6,999 bases of DNA, taken from Actinomycetota bacterium (GTDB lineage Bacteria > Actinomycetota > Acidimicrobiia > Acidimicrobiales > GCA-2861595). How positions within the stretch are numbered: the stretch's first letter is position 1; each line of letters starts with the position of its first letter. Under the pieces are notes generated by a model. It saw nothing but the letters and a program-made list of their open reading frames with translations. It was not told where the DNA came from and ran no database searches. Of the stretch, positions 5,640 through 6,999 are shown piece by piece. Made by a program: the position numbers and the translations under genes. Location of the stretch: positions 1 through 6,999 of the forward strand of contig JADDQT010000106.1 in NCBI GenBank assembly GCA_016781225.1, read 5' to 3'.

Positions 5640-6829
5640 AGGTCTGCGTGGTCGGCGGCGGCGGCCGCGAGCACGCACTGGCGCACGTGCTGGGACGGAC
5701 CTCCGAGGTCGTCCGGACCAGGACGGACCCCGGCGGGATCGACGCCGATCTGTACGTCATAGGTCCCGAGCAGCCGTTGGTGGAGGGGTTGGCCGACCGG
5801 CTGCGGAGAGAGGGCCGGTCGGTCTTCGGGCCGGGGGCCGACGGGGCGCGCCTCGAGGGGTCCAAGGTCTGGATGAAGCAGGTGTTGGAAGAGGCAGGGG
5901 TGCCCACCGCTCGCCACGGCGCCTTCGACGAGGTGGAGCCCGCCGTCGGGTTCCTCCGCTCCCTGGCGGGTCCCTACGTGGTCAAGACCGACGGTCTGGC
6001 CGCCGGCAAGGGCGTGCTGGTCACCGATTCGGTCGAGGAGGCGGTGGAGGACCTCCGGGCCAAGCTGTCCGGTGCGTCGTTCGGCGACGCGGGGCGGACC
6101 GTGGTGATCGAAGAGGGCCTCCGGGGCCCGGAGCTGTCCCTGCTCGCCGTCTGTGACGGCCGGCGGGCCGTGCCCCTGGCGCCGGCGCGCGACCACAAGC
6201 GGCTGGGCGAGGGCGACGCCGGACCGAACACGGGCGGAATGGGCGCCTACTCACCCGTCGCCGAGGCTGGGCCGGAGCTCGTGGAGGAGGTGATGGAGCG
6301 AGCGGTGGAGCCCACACTGGCAGCCCTTCAACGGCTCGGCGTGGACTACCGCGGCGTGCTCTACGCCGGTCTCATGCTCACGGCCGAGGGCCCGAAGGTC
6401 CTGGAGTACAACGTGCGCTTCGGTGACCCCGAGGCCCAGGTGGTGCTCCCCCGCTACGCCGGTGACCTGGCCGCCCTCCTCGCCCAGGCGGCATCCGGCC
6501 ATCTGACCGCAGAGCCCACCTTCACCGACGAGGCCTGCGTCACGGTGGTCCTGGCCGCCGGTGGCTATCCCGCCTCGCCCCGGACCGGCGACGTCATCTC
6601 CGGCGTCGACGAGGCGGAGTCCGTCGAAGGCGTGACGGTCTTCCACGCCGGTGCCGAGCGCGGACCCTACGGGCGCCTGCTGACCAGTGGGGGAAGGGTC
6701 CTCGACGTCACGGCCCTTGGCCCCGACGTCCCCGAGGCCCGTCGACGGGCCTACCGGGCGGTCGCCCACATATCGTTCCTGGGGATGCAGTATCGGGGGG
6801 ACATCGCCGCCACTGCGGTCGAGCGATGA
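5636..6829 (+). CDS. purD: Phosphoribosylamine-glycine ligase PurD (GAR synthetase), short N-domain
   Basis: This 397-residue ATP-grasp enzyme couples phosphoribosylamine with glycine to form GAR, the second step of purine synthesis. The start is the GTG at 5636 inside the purA stop (GTGA), giving MKVCVVGGGGREHALA, the family N-terminus; the longer upstream open frame is a shadow of purA. Seen in order: the phosphate loop GGGGREH (7-13), GPEQPLVEGLADRLR (43-57), LEGSKVWMK (73-81), ATP-grasp motif KTDGLAAGKGV (117-127), DHKR (186-189), GPNTGGMGAYSP (196-207), metal-binding LEYN (256-259) and the PROSITE signature RFGDPEAQ (261-268). The C-domain (AAGGYP, TGDVI, VFHAG, GGRVL) is complete. Compared with E. 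coli PurD (about 429 residues, recalled), GPE lies at 43-45 instead of 73-75, so about 30 residues including the PGNxGT segment are absent. No frameshift is visible there. Translation is probably coupled to purA. Confidence 0.95.
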   Translation: MKVCVVGGGGREHALAHVLGRTSEVVRTRTDPGGIDADLYVIGPEQPLVEGLADRLRREGRSVFGPGADGARLEGSKVWMKQVLEEAGVPTARHGAFDEVEPAVGFLRSLAGPYVVKTDGLAAGKGVLVTDSVEEAVEDLRAKLSGASFGDAGRTVVIEEGLRGPELSLLAVCDGRRAVPLAPARDHKRLGEGDAGPNTGGMGAYSPVAEAGPELVEEVMERAVEPTLAALQRLGVDYRGVLYAGLMLTAEGPKVLEYNVRFGDPEAQVVLPRYAGDLAALLAQAASGHLTAEPTFTDEACVTVVLAAGGYPASPRTGDVISGVDEAESVEGVTVFHAGAERGPYGRLLTSGGRVLDVTALGPDVPEARRRAYRAVAHISFLGMQYRGDIAATAVER

Positions 6830-6839
6830 CAGGAAGACC

Positions 6840-6845
6840 GGAGGG
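6840..6845 (+). promoter_or_regulatory. purE ribosome-binding site
   Basis: GGAGGG lies 6 bases before the GTG at 6852 and decides this start over the in-frame ATG at 6870, which would cut off the first beta strand. Confidence 0.65.
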
Positions 6846-6851
6846 TAGGCG

Positions 6852-6999
6852 GTGAAGGTAGCGGTGCTCATGGGATCGCCCAACGACAAGGACAAGATGC
6901 GGGGCGCGGTCGAGATGCTCGAACGCTTCGGCATCGAGGCCGACGAGCGGGTCATGTCCGCCCATCGCACCCCGGGCGACGTGGCCGAGTTCGCCGCCC
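6852..6999 (+). CDS. purE: 5-(carboxyamino)imidazole ribonucleotide mutase / AIR carboxylase PurE (5' part)
   Basis: The first 49 residues are present and the gene leaves the window. PurE moves the carboxylate of N5-CAIR to give CAIR (class I) or carboxylates AIR directly (class II). MKVAVLMGSPND (1-12) is the first strand and active-site loop, and VMSAHRTP (34-41) carries the catalytic histidine. With an offset of 7, S9, D12 and H38 correspond to E. coli S16, D19 and H45, so the visible catalytic set is intact. The position of E. coli W20, usual in the SDW motif of class I enzymes, is lysine here (NDKDKM). The class therefore cannot be settled from this fragment; presence of a purK gene nearby would favour class I. 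It starts 22 bases after purD, so purA-purD-purE look like one transcription unit. Confidence 0.93.
   Translation, partial: MKVAVLMGSPNDKDKMRGAVEMLERFGIEADERVMSAHRTPGDVAEFAA

Noticed and set aside
4347..5678. 443-codon open frame on the minus strand opposite purA
   Set aside because: It is an antisense shadow of purA; the Val/Leu/Asp/His-rich product has no family motif and the frame depends on the GC-rich third positions of purA.

Overview
The window reads as a chromosomal segment of a high-GC Actinomycetota bacterium. Codon third positions are almost all G or C, GTG starts are common, and the gene order dnaK-grpE-dnaJ-hspR with a MerR-type HspR repressor is the classic actinobacterial heat-shock operon. 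DnaK lacks the roughly 24-residue ATPase-domain insert of Gram-negative DnaKs. A deep-branching class such as Acidimicrobiia is my best guess, from impression of protein style only. All supported genes are on the + strand; the large minus-strand ORFs are GC-driven shadows.

Layout. Bases 1-121 are the 3' end of an unidentified gene with a low-complexity tail. Bases 122-243 are the heat-shock promoter region, with a -35/-10 pair, a degenerate HAIR (HspR operator) over the -35, and a possible ECF-sigma (SigH/SigR-like) promoter. Then come dnaK (244-2067), grpE (2067-2747), dnaJ (2771-3907) and hspR (3916-4287), tightly packed as one operon. A 9-bp hairpin at 4301-4322 probably ends or weakens that transcript. 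A purine-synthesis cluster follows: purA (GTG at 4362), purD (GTG at 5636, overlapping the purA stop by 4 nt) and the first 49 codons of purE (GTG at 6852), which runs off the window.

Working together. DnaK, DnaJ and GrpE form the Hsp70 folding cycle. HspR, by analogy with Streptomyces and Mycobacterium, represses the operon with DnaK as co-repressor, closing a feedback loop at the operator around 158-178. PurD and PurE act early in IMP synthesis, and PurA commits IMP to AMP.

I see no undescribed system, mobile element, CRISPR array or RNA gene. The points worth a second look are: strong nested inverted repeats in the codons of the disordered GrpE N-terminus, an N-terminal PurD domain about 30 residues shorter than E. 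coli PurD, a HspR without the usual hydrophobic C-terminal motif paired with a degenerate operator, and a possible leaderless start for purA.
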